Source of the DNA: an uncultured Piscinibacter sp.
GTDB lineage: Bacteria > Pseudomonadota > Gammaproteobacteria > Burkholderiales > Burkholderiaceae_C
NCBI RefSeq assembly: GCF_937952055.1
Contig: NZ_CALFYO010000021.1
Span: 186,001 to 250,000, forward strand
Length of the DNA stretch: 64,000 bases
Direction of reading: 5' to 3'
Shown: positions 9,653 to 18,897 of the stretch, piece after piece
Numbering within the stretch: position 1 is the first letter of the stretch
How the letters are laid out: each line of letters starts with the position of its first letter
Notes under the pieces: generated by a model
Databases searched by the model: none
Told to the model about the DNA's origin: nothing
The model's input: only the letters and a program-made list of their open reading frames with translations
Program-made: the position numbers and the translations under genes

Positions 9653-10729
9653 ATGGCTGACGCCCTACTGTTCATCGCCGGCCTCGCCGGACTGGTGATC
9701 GGCGCCTCGCTGCTGGTGCGCGGCGCCTCGAAGCTGGCGCTTTCGTTCGGCATCTCGCCGCTGGTCGTCGGCCTGACCATCGTCGCCTTCGGCACCAGCG
9801 CGCCGGAGATGGCGGTGTCGGTCGGCGCGGTGCTCGACGGCCGCGGCGACATCGCCGTCGGCAACGCGGTGGGCAGCAACATCTTCAACGTGTTGTTCAT
9901 CCTCGGCGCCAGCGCGCTGATCACGCCGCTGGTGGTGAACCTGCAGCTGATCCGCCAGGAGGTTCCGATCATGATCGGCGCCGCGCTGCTGCTGCTCCTG
10001 CTCGCGCTGGACGGGCGCCTCGGCCGTTGGGACGCGGCGCTGCTGTTGGCGCTCATGCTCGCCTACACCGTGTTCCTCGTCGTGCAGTCGCGCCGAGCCA
10101 CGGCGGCGGCGGGCGAGTTCGACGACGAACTGAAACCGGCCCCGGCCGGCGCCTGGGACGCGAGGCTGCCGGCGCAGTTGCTGCTCATCGCCGCCGGCCT
10201 CGGCAGCCTTGTCGTCGGCTCGGAGGCACTCGTCGGCGCGGCGGTGAATTTCGCCAAGGCGCTGGGCGTGAGCGACGTGGTCATCGGCCTGACCATCGTC
10301 GCCGCCGGCACCTCGATGCCCGAGGTGGCAACCTCGATCGCCGCCGCAATGAAGGGCGAACGCGACATCGCGGTGGGCAACGTGGTCGGCAGCAACAGCT
10401 TCAACATCCTCGGCTGCCTGGGCCTGTCGGGCCTCGCGGCAGGCACCACGGGTCTGCCGGTGGCGCCCTCGCTGCTGTCCTTCGACCTGTGGGTGATGCT
10501 GGCGGTGTGCCTGGCCTGCCTGCCGGTGTTCGTCAGCGGGCGCGAGATCGCGCGCTGGGAGGGCGCGCTGTTCCTGGGCTACTACGCGGCGTACGCCGCC
10601 TATCTGATCCTCGCCGCGCAGCAGCACGACGCGCTGCCCCTGTTCAGCGGCGTGATGCTCGGCTTCGTCGTGCCGCTGACGGTGGTGACACTGGTCGTGA
10701 CGCTGCTGCGCCCGGCGCGTCAGGCGTAG
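9653..10729 (+). CDS. Calcium/sodium antiporter (YrbG/CaCA family)
   Basis: Inner-membrane exchanger of 358 residues with two inverted repeats of about five helices. Each has the CaCA alpha-repeat: VGLTIVAFGTSAPEMAVS with GNAVGSNIFN in the first half, and IGLTIVAAGTSMPEVATS with GNVVGSNSFN in the second. The start is ATG 9653; an in-frame GTG at 9641 is possible. The 3' end overlaps the convergent DUF2062 gene by 10 nt. Confidence 0.92.
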   Translation: MADALLFIAGLAGLVIGASLLVRGASKLALSFGISPLVVGLTIVAFGTSAPEMAVSVGAVLDGRGDIAVGNAVGSNIFNVLFILGASALITPLVVNLQLIRQEVPIMIGAALLLLLLALDGRLGRWDAALLLALMLAYTVFLVVQSRRATAAAGEFDDELKPAPAGAWDARLPAQLLLIAAGLGSLVVGSEALVGAAVNFAKALGVSDVVIGLTIVAAGTSMPEVATSIAAAMKGERDIAVGNVVGSNSFNILGCLGLSGLAAGTTGLPVAPSLLSFDLWVMLAVCLACLPVFVSGREIARWEGALFLGYYAAYAAYLILAAQQHDALPLFSGVMLGFVVPLTVVTLVVTLLRPARQA

Positions 10730-11259
10730 CCGCGCCGGCGCCGGCGCCGGGCCACCACCACCCTCAGCCGCCACAGCAGCGTGACGATCAGGTAGCCGAG
10801 CAGGCCGAACCCGGTGGCGAAGATCGCCAGGCCGAGCAGCAGCGGCTTGCCCGCCGCCCGCACGCGCTGCCAGACCCGCGACCACCAGCTGCCGCTCGCG
10901 TCGTCCTCTTGCACGACGGGTGGCGGGCCGCGGCCATCGTCGCCGAGGATCGCGATGCCGGTGCGCCAGGCGGCGTAGTAGACCGGCCCGAAGGTGACGG
11001 GGTTGGTGACCAGCGTACTGGCTACCGCCATCGGCACGTTGGCGCGCAGCAGCACCGCGGCGGCGCCGGCCAGCGGGATCTGCGCGATCGGGATGAGCAG
11101 GCCGAAGAACAGGCCGAGTGCCAGGCCCAGCGCCACGCCGCGGCGGTTCAGGTGCCACAGCCGTGGGTGGTGCAGCGCCGGGCCGATCCAGCGCAGCCAG
11201 CGGTTGCCCTTCAGCGCCTCGGCGCTCGGCAGCCAGGTGCGCCAGGCACTGGACTTCAT
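10720..11259 (-). CDS. DUF2062 domain-containing membrane protein
   Basis: A 179-residue protein with a hydrophobic DUF2062 core: GVALGLALGLFFGLLIPIAQIPLA and the TNPVTFGPVYYAAWRTG motif, then a C-terminal membrane helix pair and an Arg-rich tail. The start is taken as ATG 11259, just after the downstream end of the antiporter G subunit (2-nt gap). An earlier start would run across that gene. The function of DUF2062 is unknown. It appears to be the last gene of the Mrp/Pha antiporter operon. Confidence 0.85.
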   Translation of the reverse strand: MKSSAWRTWLPSAEALKGNRWLRWIGPALHHPRLWHLNRRGVALGLALGLFFGLLIPIAQIPLAGAAAVLLRANVPMAVASTLVTNPVTFGPVYYAAWRTGIAILGDDGRGPPPVVQEDDASGSWWSRVWQRVRAAGKPLLLGLAIFATGFGLLGYLIVTLLWRLRVVVARRRRRRGYA

Positions 11260-11261
11260 GC

Positions 11262-11597
11262 TCAGTCTCTCCCTGCCGGCGGCTCGCCCGCACGCGAGGG
11301 CACGCGCAGGTGCATGGCCGCCTTGGCCATCAGGTTGGCCGACACCGGCGCGGTGACGAACAGGAACAGCGTGATCAGCAGTTCGTGCACGCCGAACTCG
11401 CCGCGCCACCAGCCCAGCACCAAGCTGGCCAGCAGCACGCCGCCCACACCCAGCGTGGTCGCCTTGGTTGGGGCGTGCAGGCGCATGTAGAAGTCGGGGA
11501 AGCGCACCATGCCGATCGCCCCGACCAGCGTGAACACGCCGCCGATCACCAGCAGCGCCGCCACGATCACTTCAACCCACATCGGAACTTGGTCCAT
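11262..11597 (-). CDS. Monovalent cation/H+ antiporter subunit G
   Basis: MnhG/PhaG family subunit of 111 residues with three helices. The conserved GMVRFPDFYMRLHAPTKATTLG segment identifies it. It is a small membrane component of the multisubunit Mrp/Pha antiporter encoded by the preceding genes, 13 nt after subunit F. Confidence 0.93.
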   Translation of the reverse strand: MDQVPMWVEVIVAALLVIGGVFTLVGAIGMVRFPDFYMRLHAPTKATTLGVGGVLLASLVLGWWRGEFGVHELLITLFLFVTAPVSANLMAKAAMHLRVPSRAGEPPAGRD

Positions 11598-11610
11598 CGT
11601 CGGCTTCCCG

Positions 11611-11886
11611 TCACTCGATCACGTCGCCGCGGCTGAGGTAGCGCGCCAGGGCGACGGTGGACACGAAGCCGAGCATCGCGACGATCAGCGCAGCCTCGAA
11701 CAGAAGATCGGTGCGCCAGCGCAGGCCCAGCAGGATGACCAGCGCGACGGTGTTGATGTAGAGAGTATCCAGCGCGAGCAGCCGGTCGGTGGTCTCCGGG
11801 CCGCGCAGCAGCCGCCACGCGCACAGCACCATGGCCACCGACGCTGCGGCGAGCGCGAAGTTCAATGCGGCGTCGATCAGGTTCAT
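11611..11886 (-). CDS. Monovalent cation/H+ antiporter subunit F
   Basis: MnhF/PhaF family subunit of 91 residues with three helices; the RLLRGPETTDRLLALDTLY motif is characteristic. Its ATG overlaps the end of subunit E by 4 nt, so it is translationally coupled. Confidence 0.93.
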   Translation of the reverse strand: MNLIDAALNFALAAASVAMVLCAWRLLRGPETTDRLLALDTLYINTVALVILLGLRWRTDLLFEAALIVAMLGFVSTVALARYLSRGDVIE

Positions 11887-12392
11887 CCGAAGATCTCCAG
11901 CAGGGGCGCCTCGTAGCGCTGCTTGATCTGGGCCGCCAATCCGGCCGGGTCGGCGCAGTCCAGCGCATGCACGAGGATCTCGCCACTTTCCTCGTCGACC
12001 ACGCAGGACACCGTGCCCGGCGTGGTGGTGATGATGGTGGCCAGCAGGGTGATCGCCGTGGAGTTCGTCAGTGCCAGCGGCACCGGCACCCAGGCCGGCT
12101 GCGGCCGCGAGGCCGGATTCAGCACGATGCGCGCCACCGTGAGGTTGGACACCACGATGTCCCACAGCACCACGCCGGCGAAGCGCAGCGCGGTGGCCGG
12201 CGCGCGCAGCCGCACGCCGGGGCCGAGGAAGCCGTGCAGCAGCCGCGGCAGCACGAGGCCCAGCACCATCGCGGTGATCAGCTGCGGCACGGCCAGGCTC
12301 TGCTGCATCAGCAGCCAGGCGCCGGCCAGCAGCACCGACAGCACCGGGTGCGTGAGCCAGCCGGCCGAGGCCTTCGGCGAAGCGTTGTTCAT
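11883..12392 (-). CDS. Monovalent cation/H+ antiporter subunit E
   Basis: MnhE/PhaE family subunit of 169 residues: N-terminal helices, then VSNLTVARIVLNP and the conserved LLATIITTTPGTVSCVVD stretch, and a soluble C-terminal domain. It overlaps subunits D and F by 4 nt each. Confidence 0.93.
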   Translation of the reverse strand: MNNASPKASAGWLTHPVLSVLLAGAWLLMQQSLAVPQLITAMVLGLVLPRLLHGFLGPGVRLRAPATALRFAGVVLWDIVVSNLTVARIVLNPASRPQPAWVPVPLALTNSTAITLLATIITTTPGTVSCVVDEESGEILVHALDCADPAGLAAQIKQRYEAPLLEIFG

Positions 12393-14005
12393 TTCGAACC
12401 CTCCGGCGTGATGCGATAGGGCCGCGTGGTGTCGCTGTCCAGGCCGCGCTCGCCGAGCACCGCCTCGGCATAGGCGCGGCGATCGAGCAGCTGTGCCGCG
12501 GCGGCGTCGGTGTAGCGTTTGAGCGGCTCGGCGAAGCCGCTCATCGCCACGCCGAAGGCCAGCAGCGCGAGCGTCGCGACGATCAGCCGCGGGCTCGCCC
12601 CCGAAGCGGCGGAGGGCATGTCGCGGCGCACGTTCCAGAACAGGATGCTGCCGGCGCGCGCCAGCCCGACCAGCGTCAGGAAGCCCACCGTCAGCACCAC
12701 CGCCCACACTGCCACCGCGCCGCCATGGGGCAGCGCGGCCTCGAGGATCATCAGCTTGCCGATGAATCCGGGCAGCGGCGGCAGGCCGGCCACCGACGCC
12801 GCCGCCAGCAGGAGCATCAGGCCGAGCAGCGTCGGCTGCGCCACGGCCGTGGCCGGCTCGAGCCGCCCGCCCACCTCGCCACGCTGCGCCGACACCAGTT
12901 CGGCGAGCAGGAACAGCCCGGCGATGACCAGCGTGCTGTTGGCCATGTAGTACAGCGCCGCCGACCAGGCCGCGGCGCTGAACAGGCCCAGTGCCGCCAG
13001 CACCGTGCCCACGGAGGCCACCGTCAGCCAGGCGATCAGGCGCGGCAGCGTGTGCGCGGCGAGCGCGCCCAGCACGCCCACCGCCGAGGTGAGCAGCGCC
13101 AGCGGCAGCAGCAGCGGCTGCACGGTGAAGGCCGAGGCGCCGGCGTCGGCGCCGAACACCACGCCGTGCACGCGCACGATGGCGTAGACGCCGACCTTGG
13201 TCATGATCGCGAACAGCGCCGCCACCGGCGCACTGGCCGCCGCGTAGGTGGCCGGCAGCCACATCGCCAGCGGCATCAGCGCCGCCTTGAAGCCGAACAC
13301 CACCAGCAGCAGCAGCGCCGCCGCCTGCAGCACCATGGCCTCGGGGCCGGTCACGCGCGGCACGCGCAGCGCGAGGTCGGCGAAGTTGAGCGTGCCGGTC
13401 AGCGCATACAGCAGCGCCACGCCGATCAGGAACAGTGCCGACGCCGCCAAGTTGAGCACCACGTAGTGCACGCCGACGCGGTAGCGCTCGCGGCCCTGGC
13501 CGTGCAGCATCAGCACGTAGCTGGCGATCAGCAGCACCTCGAAGAAGACGAACAGGTTGAACAGGTCGCCGGTGACGAAGGCGCCGTTCAGCCCCATCAG
13601 CTGGAACTGGAACAGGGCATGGAAGTGCCGGCCATGCGCATCCCAGCCGCCGCTGGCGTAGACCAGCACCGGCAGCGCCACGCAGGCGGTGAGCAGCAGC
13701 ATCAGCGCCGACAGGCGGTCGACCACCAGCACGATGCCGAACGGCGCCGGCCACTCGCCGACGCGGTAGACGCGCAGCGCCCCCGGCCCGGCATGGGCCT
13801 CGATCGCCAGGCGCGCGGCGAGCAGCAGGCCCAGCGTCACCGAGGCCATCGCGAGGCGCCTTGCCCACTTGCGCCGGTGGTGGCCGTGGCTGCCGGAGGT
13901 GTCGCCGGCGGCATCGCCGAGCAACAACAGCAGCATCGCCGTGGCCGCCGGCAGCAGCACCGGCAGGATGGCGAGATGGGTGTCGACGAAGCCGGCGAGG
14001 TTCAT
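12389..14005 (-). CDS. Monovalent cation/H+ antiporter subunit D
   Basis: NuoN/MrpD-like proton-translocating subunit of 538 residues with about 14 helices. The quinone/antiporter family core includes VFFEVLLIASYVLMLHG and FGFKAALMPLAMWLPATYAAAS with the membrane-embedded lysine, plus LPPLPGFIGKLMIL. A His-rich loop (GSHGHHRRK, near residue 40) is a local feature. The start is ATG 14005, overlapping subunit C by 4 nt. Confidence 0.95.
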   Translation of the reverse strand: MNLAGFVDTHLAILPVLLPAATAMLLLLLGDAAGDTSGSHGHHRRKWARRLAMASVTLGLLLAARLAIEAHAGPGALRVYRVGEWPAPFGIVLVVDRLSALMLLLTACVALPVLVYASGGWDAHGRHFHALFQFQLMGLNGAFVTGDLFNLFVFFEVLLIASYVLMLHGQGRERYRVGVHYVVLNLAASALFLIGVALLYALTGTLNFADLALRVPRVTGPEAMVLQAAALLLLVVFGFKAALMPLAMWLPATYAAASAPVAALFAIMTKVGVYAIVRVHGVVFGADAGASAFTVQPLLLPLALLTSAVGVLGALAAHTLPRLIAWLTVASVGTVLAALGLFSAAAWSAALYYMANSTLVIAGLFLLAELVSAQRGEVGGRLEPATAVAQPTLLGLMLLLAAASVAGLPPLPGFIGKLMILEAALPHGGAVAVWAVVLTVGFLTLVGLARAGSILFWNVRRDMPSAASGASPRLIVATLALLAFGVAMSGFAEPLKRYTDAAAAQLLDRRAYAEAVLGERGLDSDTTRPYRITPEGSK

Positions 14006-14361
14006 CGCCCGCCCTCCTTCGCATCGTCGCCGTCGCGCCGCCCGTCGACATGGTCGGTGCCCGACTCGTGGCGGCTGCGCAGCGCCAGCTCGATGACGAA
14101 GCCGGTGGTGGCGAAGCCGATCACGATGGCGGTCAGCACCAGGGCCTGCGGCAGCGGGTCGGCCACGTCGGGGCCGCCGGCGAGGATGGGCGCGGCGTTG
14201 CGCCACAGCCGGCCCATCGCGAAGATGAAGACGTTGACCGCGTAGCCGAGCAGCGTCAGGCCCAGCACGACGGGGAAACTGCGGCCGCGCAGCAGCAGGT
14301 AGATGCCGCAGGCGGTCACCCAGCCGACGCCGGTGGCGACGAGGAACTCCATGCTGATCAT
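14002..14361 (-). CDS. Monovalent cation/H+ antiporter subunit C
   Basis: NuoK/MrpC-like subunit of 119 residues with three helices; the core is GIYLLLRGRSFPVVLGLTLL and DPLPQALVLTAIVIGFA. A charged C-terminal tail rich in Asp/Arg follows. The first ATG at 14361 overlaps the subunit A stop (ATGA); a second ATG at 14352 is also possible. Confidence 0.94.
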   Translation of the reverse strand: MISMEFLVATGVGWVTACGIYLLLRGRSFPVVLGLTLLGYAVNVFIFAMGRLWRNAAPILAGGPDVADPLPQALVLTAIVIGFATTGFVIELALRSRHESGTDHVDGRRDGDDAKEGGR

Positions 14362-17180
14362 GCGTGCCGCTCCTTGCTGGCAGCGCCCAGCGCCGAGAGC
14401 ATCAGCATCGTCGCGCCGACCACGGTGACGTACACGCCCAGATCGAACAGCGCCGCCGTGGCCAGCGGCAGTTCGCCCAGCACCGGCACCACCGGGTGGC
14501 CGAAGGCGCTGGTCAGGAAGGGCCGGTCGAGGGCGAAGGCACCGATGCCGGTGAGGCCGGCGATCGCCAGGCCCGTGCCGACCCAGCGCGTGTAGCGCCG
14601 GCCGCCACCGGCGTACAGCAGCGCTTCGGCGCGATCCTGGCCGCGCGCCATGTACTGCAGCACCAGCGCCACCGCGGTGACCAGGCCGGCGATGAAGCCG
14701 CCGCCCGGCAGGTTGTGGCCGCGCCAGAAGATGTAGACGCTGGTCACCAGCGCCAGCGGCAGCACCAGCCGCGCCGCGACGCGCAGCATCAGCGGCTCGC
14801 GCTCGAAGCTCCAGGCGCGTCCCTGCGGATCCGCCTCGGGCCGGCGCACGCGGAAGCCGTCGAGCAGCGCCAGCACGCCGACCGCGGCGATGCCTAGCAC
14901 GGTGATCTCGCCGAAGGTGTCGTAGCCGCGGAAGTCGACCAGGATCACGTTCACCGCGTTGGTGCCGCCACCCTTGACCAGCGAGTTCTCCAGGAAGTAC
15001 CAGGCGATCGAGTCGTGGTCGCGCGTCAGCATCAGCCAGGTCAGCCAGGCGATGCCACCGCCGCCGGCCAGCGCCAGCAGCGCGTCGCGCGCCCTGCGCG
15101 CGCCGCTCGATTCGCGCGGCGAGGTCTGCGGCAGCAGCGCCAGGCCCATCAGCAGCAGCACCGTCGACACCACCTCCACCGACAGCTGGGTGAGCGCGAG
15201 GTCGGGGGCCGACAGCGCGAGGAAGGTCAACGAGGTCACCAGCCCGACCACGCCGACCAGCACCACGGCGCGAAAGCGCTGGTGGTGGGTCAGCACCAGC
15301 GCGGCGCCCGCAGCGATCAGCAGCGCCCAGGCCACCATCGCCAGCGGCGAGGCGGGCAGCAGCGCGCGCGTGCCGGTGCCCGGTGCATCGCCCGACCCGC
15401 TCAGCCACGGCCAGGCGGCGAGCAGCACGGCGAACCCGACCATCCACGCCGCGTAGCGCTGCAGCGAGCCGTTCTCCAGCCGCTGCGTGAAGCGGCCGGC
15501 GAGCGCGAACAGGCCGTCGATCGTGTGGGTGAAGATCAGGCGCCCGGTCCAGCCCTTCGGATGGTGCAGGTGCAGGTTGAACTGACGCTGCAGCGCGAAG
15601 TACATGGCCACGCCGCCGACCAGCGCCACCGCGCTCATCGCCAGCGGCAGGTTGAAGCCGTGCCAGATGGCGAGGTGGTATTCGGGCGGTGCGTGGCCCA
15701 GCACCGCGGTGGCGGCCACGTGCACCAACGGGCCGAAGGTCAGCGCCGGAGCCACACCGACGACGATGCAGATCACCACCAGCAGCGCCACCGGCGCCTT
15801 CATCATCAGCGGCGGCTCGTGCGGATGGGGGTTGGGCAGGTCCTTCGGCGCGCCGTTGAAGAACACGTCGTGGATGAAGCGCAGCGAGTAGGCCACCGAG
15901 CAGATGCCGCCGAAGGTGGCCGCCAGGGGCACCAGGACGTCCCAGAGGGCGCCATGCTCGACGCCCACCGCCTCGGCAAAGAACATCTCCTTGGAGAGGA
16001 AGCCGTTGGCCAGAGGGATGCCGGCCATCGACGCGGCGGCGATCATCGCCAGCGTCGCGGTCCAGGGCATCAGGCTGAGCAAGCCACCGAGCTTGCGCAT
16101 GTCGCGCGTGCCGGTCTCGTGGTCGATGATGCCCGCGGTCATGAACAGCGACGCCTTGAACGTGGCGTGGTTGAGGATGTGGAACACCGCCGCCACCGCC
16201 GACAGCGGCGAGGCCAGGCCGATCAGGAAGGTGATCAGGCCGAGGTGGCTGATCGTCGAGTAGGCGAGCAGGCCCTTGAGGTCGTGCTTGAACACCGCCA
16301 CGTAGGCGGCGAAGACCATGGTGGCCAGGCCCACGGTGGCGACGATGCCCTCAAACAGCCCGGTGCCGCCGAGCACGGGGTACAGGCGCGCGAGCAGGAA
16401 GATGCCGGCCTTCACCATGGTCGCCGAGTGCAGGTAGGCCGACACCGGCGTCGGCGCGGCCATCGCCTCGGGCAGCCAGAAGTGGAACGGCAGCTGCGCA
16501 CTCTTGGTGAAGCAGCCGATCAGCACCAGCACGGTCGCCAGCGGGAACAGCGCGTGAGCGCGGATCTGCGCGCTGCGCTCGAACATCGTCGAGAGTTCGT
16601 AGCTGCCGGCGATGTGGCCGAGCAGCACGATGCCGGCCAGCAGCACCAGACCGCCGCCGCCGGTGACGGCCAGCGCCATGCGCGCGCCGGCGCGCGCCTC
16701 GGCCTTGTGGCCCCAGTAGCCGACGAGCAGGAAGGAAGAGACGCTGGTCAGTTCCCAGAACACCACCAGCAGCAGCAGGTTGTCGGACAGCACGATGCCC
16801 AGCATCGCCGCCATGAACAGCATCAGCAGCGTGTAGAACCTGCCCGCCGGGTCGTCGGCCTTCAGGTACCAGGCGGCGTAGAGGATGATCAGCGTCCCGA
16901 TGCCGGTGATCAGTCCCGCGAACATCAGCGCCAGGCCGTCGAGGCGGAAGCGGGCATTCAGCCCGATCGACGGAATCCAGTCGCCTCCGGCGAGCAGCAC
17001 CTCGCCGTCGAACACCGCAGGCGCCATGGCGAGCAGCAGCGCAAGTGCCAGGCCCGTCACCGCCGCGGCCAGCCAAGCCGTGAGTGCCCGGCGCGCCCGG
17101 GACTCCACGCGGCCGCTCCAGAAGCACAGCGTGGTGCCCAGCAGCAGCGGCAGCAGGACGATGAGGGGCAGCGGACTCAT
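14358..17180 (-). CDS. Monovalent cation/H+ antiporter subunit A (A-B fusion)
   Basis: First and largest subunit, 940 residues. The N-terminal NuoL/MrpA-like antiporter domain spans about 60-460 (WELTSVSSFLLVGYW, KSAQLPFHFWLPEAMAAPTPVSAYLHSATMVKAG). A DUF4040-type region and an MnhB-like C-terminal domain follow (about 790-930, GRGHNLPGGGFIAGLVTA motif region). No separate B gene exists, so A and B are fused as in Pha-type K+/H+ or Na+/H+ antiporters of alpha- and betaproteobacteria. The start is ATG 17180. The transported cation cannot be decided from sequence. Confidence 0.94.
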   Translation of the reverse strand: MSPLPLIVLLPLLLGTTLCFWSGRVESRARRALTAWLAAAVTGLALALLLAMAPAVFDGEVLLAGGDWIPSIGLNARFRLDGLALMFAGLITGIGTLIILYAAWYLKADDPAGRFYTLLMLFMAAMLGIVLSDNLLLLVVFWELTSVSSFLLVGYWGHKAEARAGARMALAVTGGGGLVLLAGIVLLGHIAGSYELSTMFERSAQIRAHALFPLATVLVLIGCFTKSAQLPFHFWLPEAMAAPTPVSAYLHSATMVKAGIFLLARLYPVLGGTGLFEGIVATVGLATMVFAAYVAVFKHDLKGLLAYSTISHLGLITFLIGLASPLSAVAAVFHILNHATFKASLFMTAGIIDHETGTRDMRKLGGLLSLMPWTATLAMIAAASMAGIPLANGFLSKEMFFAEAVGVEHGALWDVLVPLAATFGGICSVAYSLRFIHDVFFNGAPKDLPNPHPHEPPLMMKAPVALLVVICIVVGVAPALTFGPLVHVAATAVLGHAPPEYHLAIWHGFNLPLAMSAVALVGGVAMYFALQRQFNLHLHHPKGWTGRLIFTHTIDGLFALAGRFTQRLENGSLQRYAAWMVGFAVLLAAWPWLSGSGDAPGTGTRALLPASPLAMVAWALLIAAGAALVLTHHQRFRAVVLVGVVGLVTSLTFLALSAPDLALTQLSVEVVSTVLLLMGLALLPQTSPRESSGARRARDALLALAGGGGIAWLTWLMLTRDHDSIAWYFLENSLVKGGGTNAVNVILVDFRGYDTFGEITVLGIAAVGVLALLDGFRVRRPEADPQGRAWSFEREPLMLRVAARLVLPLALVTSVYIFWRGHNLPGGGFIAGLVTAVALVLQYMARGQDRAEALLYAGGGRRYTRWVGTGLAIAGLTGIGAFALDRPFLTSAFGHPVVPVLGELPLATAALFDLGVYVTVVGATMLMLSALGAASKERHA

Positions 17181-17362
17181 GGGAGGCGCGTTCGGGTCCA
17201 GGTCAAGAGGCCGAGCGATTCTAGGGATGGCATGGCGGTGCGGCGTCCATAAAGCCCTCACCGCGCCGGATTAACGTCGCCGCGCTTGCGCCCGCCCCTG
17301 CGATCAGGCAGGCGTCAGCCCGCTGGCTACACTTTCGCCATCGCGCTCGCACTGGAATCGCC

Positions 17363-18889
17363 ATGACAACCTCCATTCGATACGCCGACCTCGTCGACAG
17401 CGTCGCCGCCGCGCTGCAGTACATCAGCTACTACCACCCGGCCGACTACATCGAGCACCTGGCACGCGCCTACCAGTCGGAGCAGAGCCCGGCGGCAAAG
17501 GACGCGATCGCGCAGATCCTCACCAACTCGAAGATGTGCGCCGAAGGTCACCGCCCGATCTGCCAGGACACCGGCATCGTCAACGTGTTCCTGAAGATCG
17601 GCATGGACGTTCGCTTCGAGGGCTTCCCCGGCAGCCTCGAGGAGGCCGTCAACGAAGGCGTGCGCCGCGGCTACCTGGACCCCGACAACATGCTGCGCGC
17701 CTCGGTGCTCGCCGACCCGCTGTTCGAGCGCAGGAACACCAAGGACAACACGCCGGCGGTGATCCACATGACGTTGGTGCCGGGCGGCACCCTCGACCTC
17801 ACCGTCGCGGCCAAGGGCGGCGGCAGCGAGAACAAGAGCAAGTTCATCATGATGAACCCCAGCGACAACCTGGTCGACTGGGTGCTCAAGACCGTGCCGA
17901 CCATGGGCGCCGGCTGGTGCCCGCCGGGCATGCTCGGCATCGGCGTCGGCGGCACGGCCGAGAAGGCCATGCTGCTGGCCAAGGAGGTGCTGATGGAGCC
18001 GATCGACATGTTCGATCTCCTCAAGCGCGGCCCGAGCAACAAGCTGGAAGAGCTTCGCATCGAGCTGTACGAGAAGGTCAATGCGCTGGGCATCGGCGCG
18101 CAGGGCCTGGGCGGCCTCACCACGGTGCTCGACGTGAAGATCGCCACCTTCCCGACGCACGCGGCGAGCAAGCCGGTGGCGATGATCCCCAACTGCGCGG
18201 CGACGCGCCACGCCCATGTGGTGCTCGACGGCTCGGGCCCGGCGTACATGGACCCGCCCAGCCTGGACCTGTGGCCCGACGTGCACTGGCAGCCCGACTA
18301 CAACAGGTCGAAGAAGGTCAACCTCGACACCCTCACGAAGGAGGAGGTGGCGAGTTGGAAGCCGGGCGACACCTTGCTGCTGTCCGGCAAGATGCTCACC
18401 GGCCGAGACGCGGCGCACAAGCGCATCCAGGACATGCTCGCCAAGGGCGAGACGCTGCCGGTGGACTTCACCAACCGCGTCATCTACTACGTCGGCCCGG
18501 TCGACCCGGTGCGCGACGAGGTGGTCGGCCCGGCCGGCCCGACCACGGCCACGCGCATGGACAAGTTCACCGAGATGATGCTGGCGCAGACCGGGCTGAT
18601 CGCGATGATCGGCAAGGCCGAGCGAGGCCCGGTGGCGATCGCGGCGATCAAGAAGCACCGCAGCGCCTACCTGATGGCGGTGGGCGGCGCGGCCTACCTG
18701 GTGTCCAAGGCGATCAAGAAGTCGAAGGTGGTGGGCTTCGCCGACCTCGGCATGGAAGCGATCTACGAGTTCGAGATCCAGGACATGCCGGTCACCGTGG
18801 CGGTCGACGCGCAGGGCACCAGCGTGCACGACACCGGCCCGAAGGAGTGGCAGGCGAAGATCGGCAAGATCCCGGTCGTCGTCGCCTGA
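17363..18889 (+). CDS. Class I fumarate hydratase (4Fe-4S)
   Basis: Iron-sulfur fumarase of 508 residues converting fumarate to malate in the TCA cycle. Candidate cluster ligands are Cys67 (RPICQDTGIV), Cys186 (GWCPPG) and Cys278 (PNCAATRH), in the order and context of FumA/FumB enzymes. The C-terminal swivelling domain begins near DTLLLSGKMLTGRDAAHKR. A TACACT hexamer 30 nt before the ATG could be its -10 box. It is monocistronic and convergent with the sigma-factor gene. Confidence 0.94.
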   Translation: MTTSIRYADLVDSVAAALQYISYYHPADYIEHLARAYQSEQSPAAKDAIAQILTNSKMCAEGHRPICQDTGIVNVFLKIGMDVRFEGFPGSLEEAVNEGVRRGYLDPDNMLRASVLADPLFERRNTKDNTPAVIHMTLVPGGTLDLTVAAKGGGSENKSKFIMMNPSDNLVDWVLKTVPTMGAGWCPPGMLGIGVGGTAEKAMLLAKEVLMEPIDMFDLLKRGPSNKLEELRIELYEKVNALGIGAQGLGGLTTVLDVKIATFPTHAASKPVAMIPNCAATRHAHVVLDGSGPAYMDPPSLDLWPDVHWQPDYNRSKKVNLDTLTKEEVASWKPGDTLLLSGKMLTGRDAAHKRIQDMLAKGETLPVDFTNRVIYYVGPVDPVRDEVVGPAGPTTATRMDKFTEMMLAQTGLIAMIGKAERGPVAIAAIKKHRSAYLMAVGGAAYLVSKAIKKSKVVGFADLGMEAIYEFEIQDMPVTVAVDAQGTSVHDTGPKEWQAKIGKIPVVVA

Positions 18890-18897
18890 GCGCCTCA

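Noticed and set aside
12725..14245. Long plus-strand frame rich in Gln/His/Arg over the antiporter D gene
   Set aside because: Composition is typical of antisense reading of a GC-rich membrane protein; no domain or start signal.
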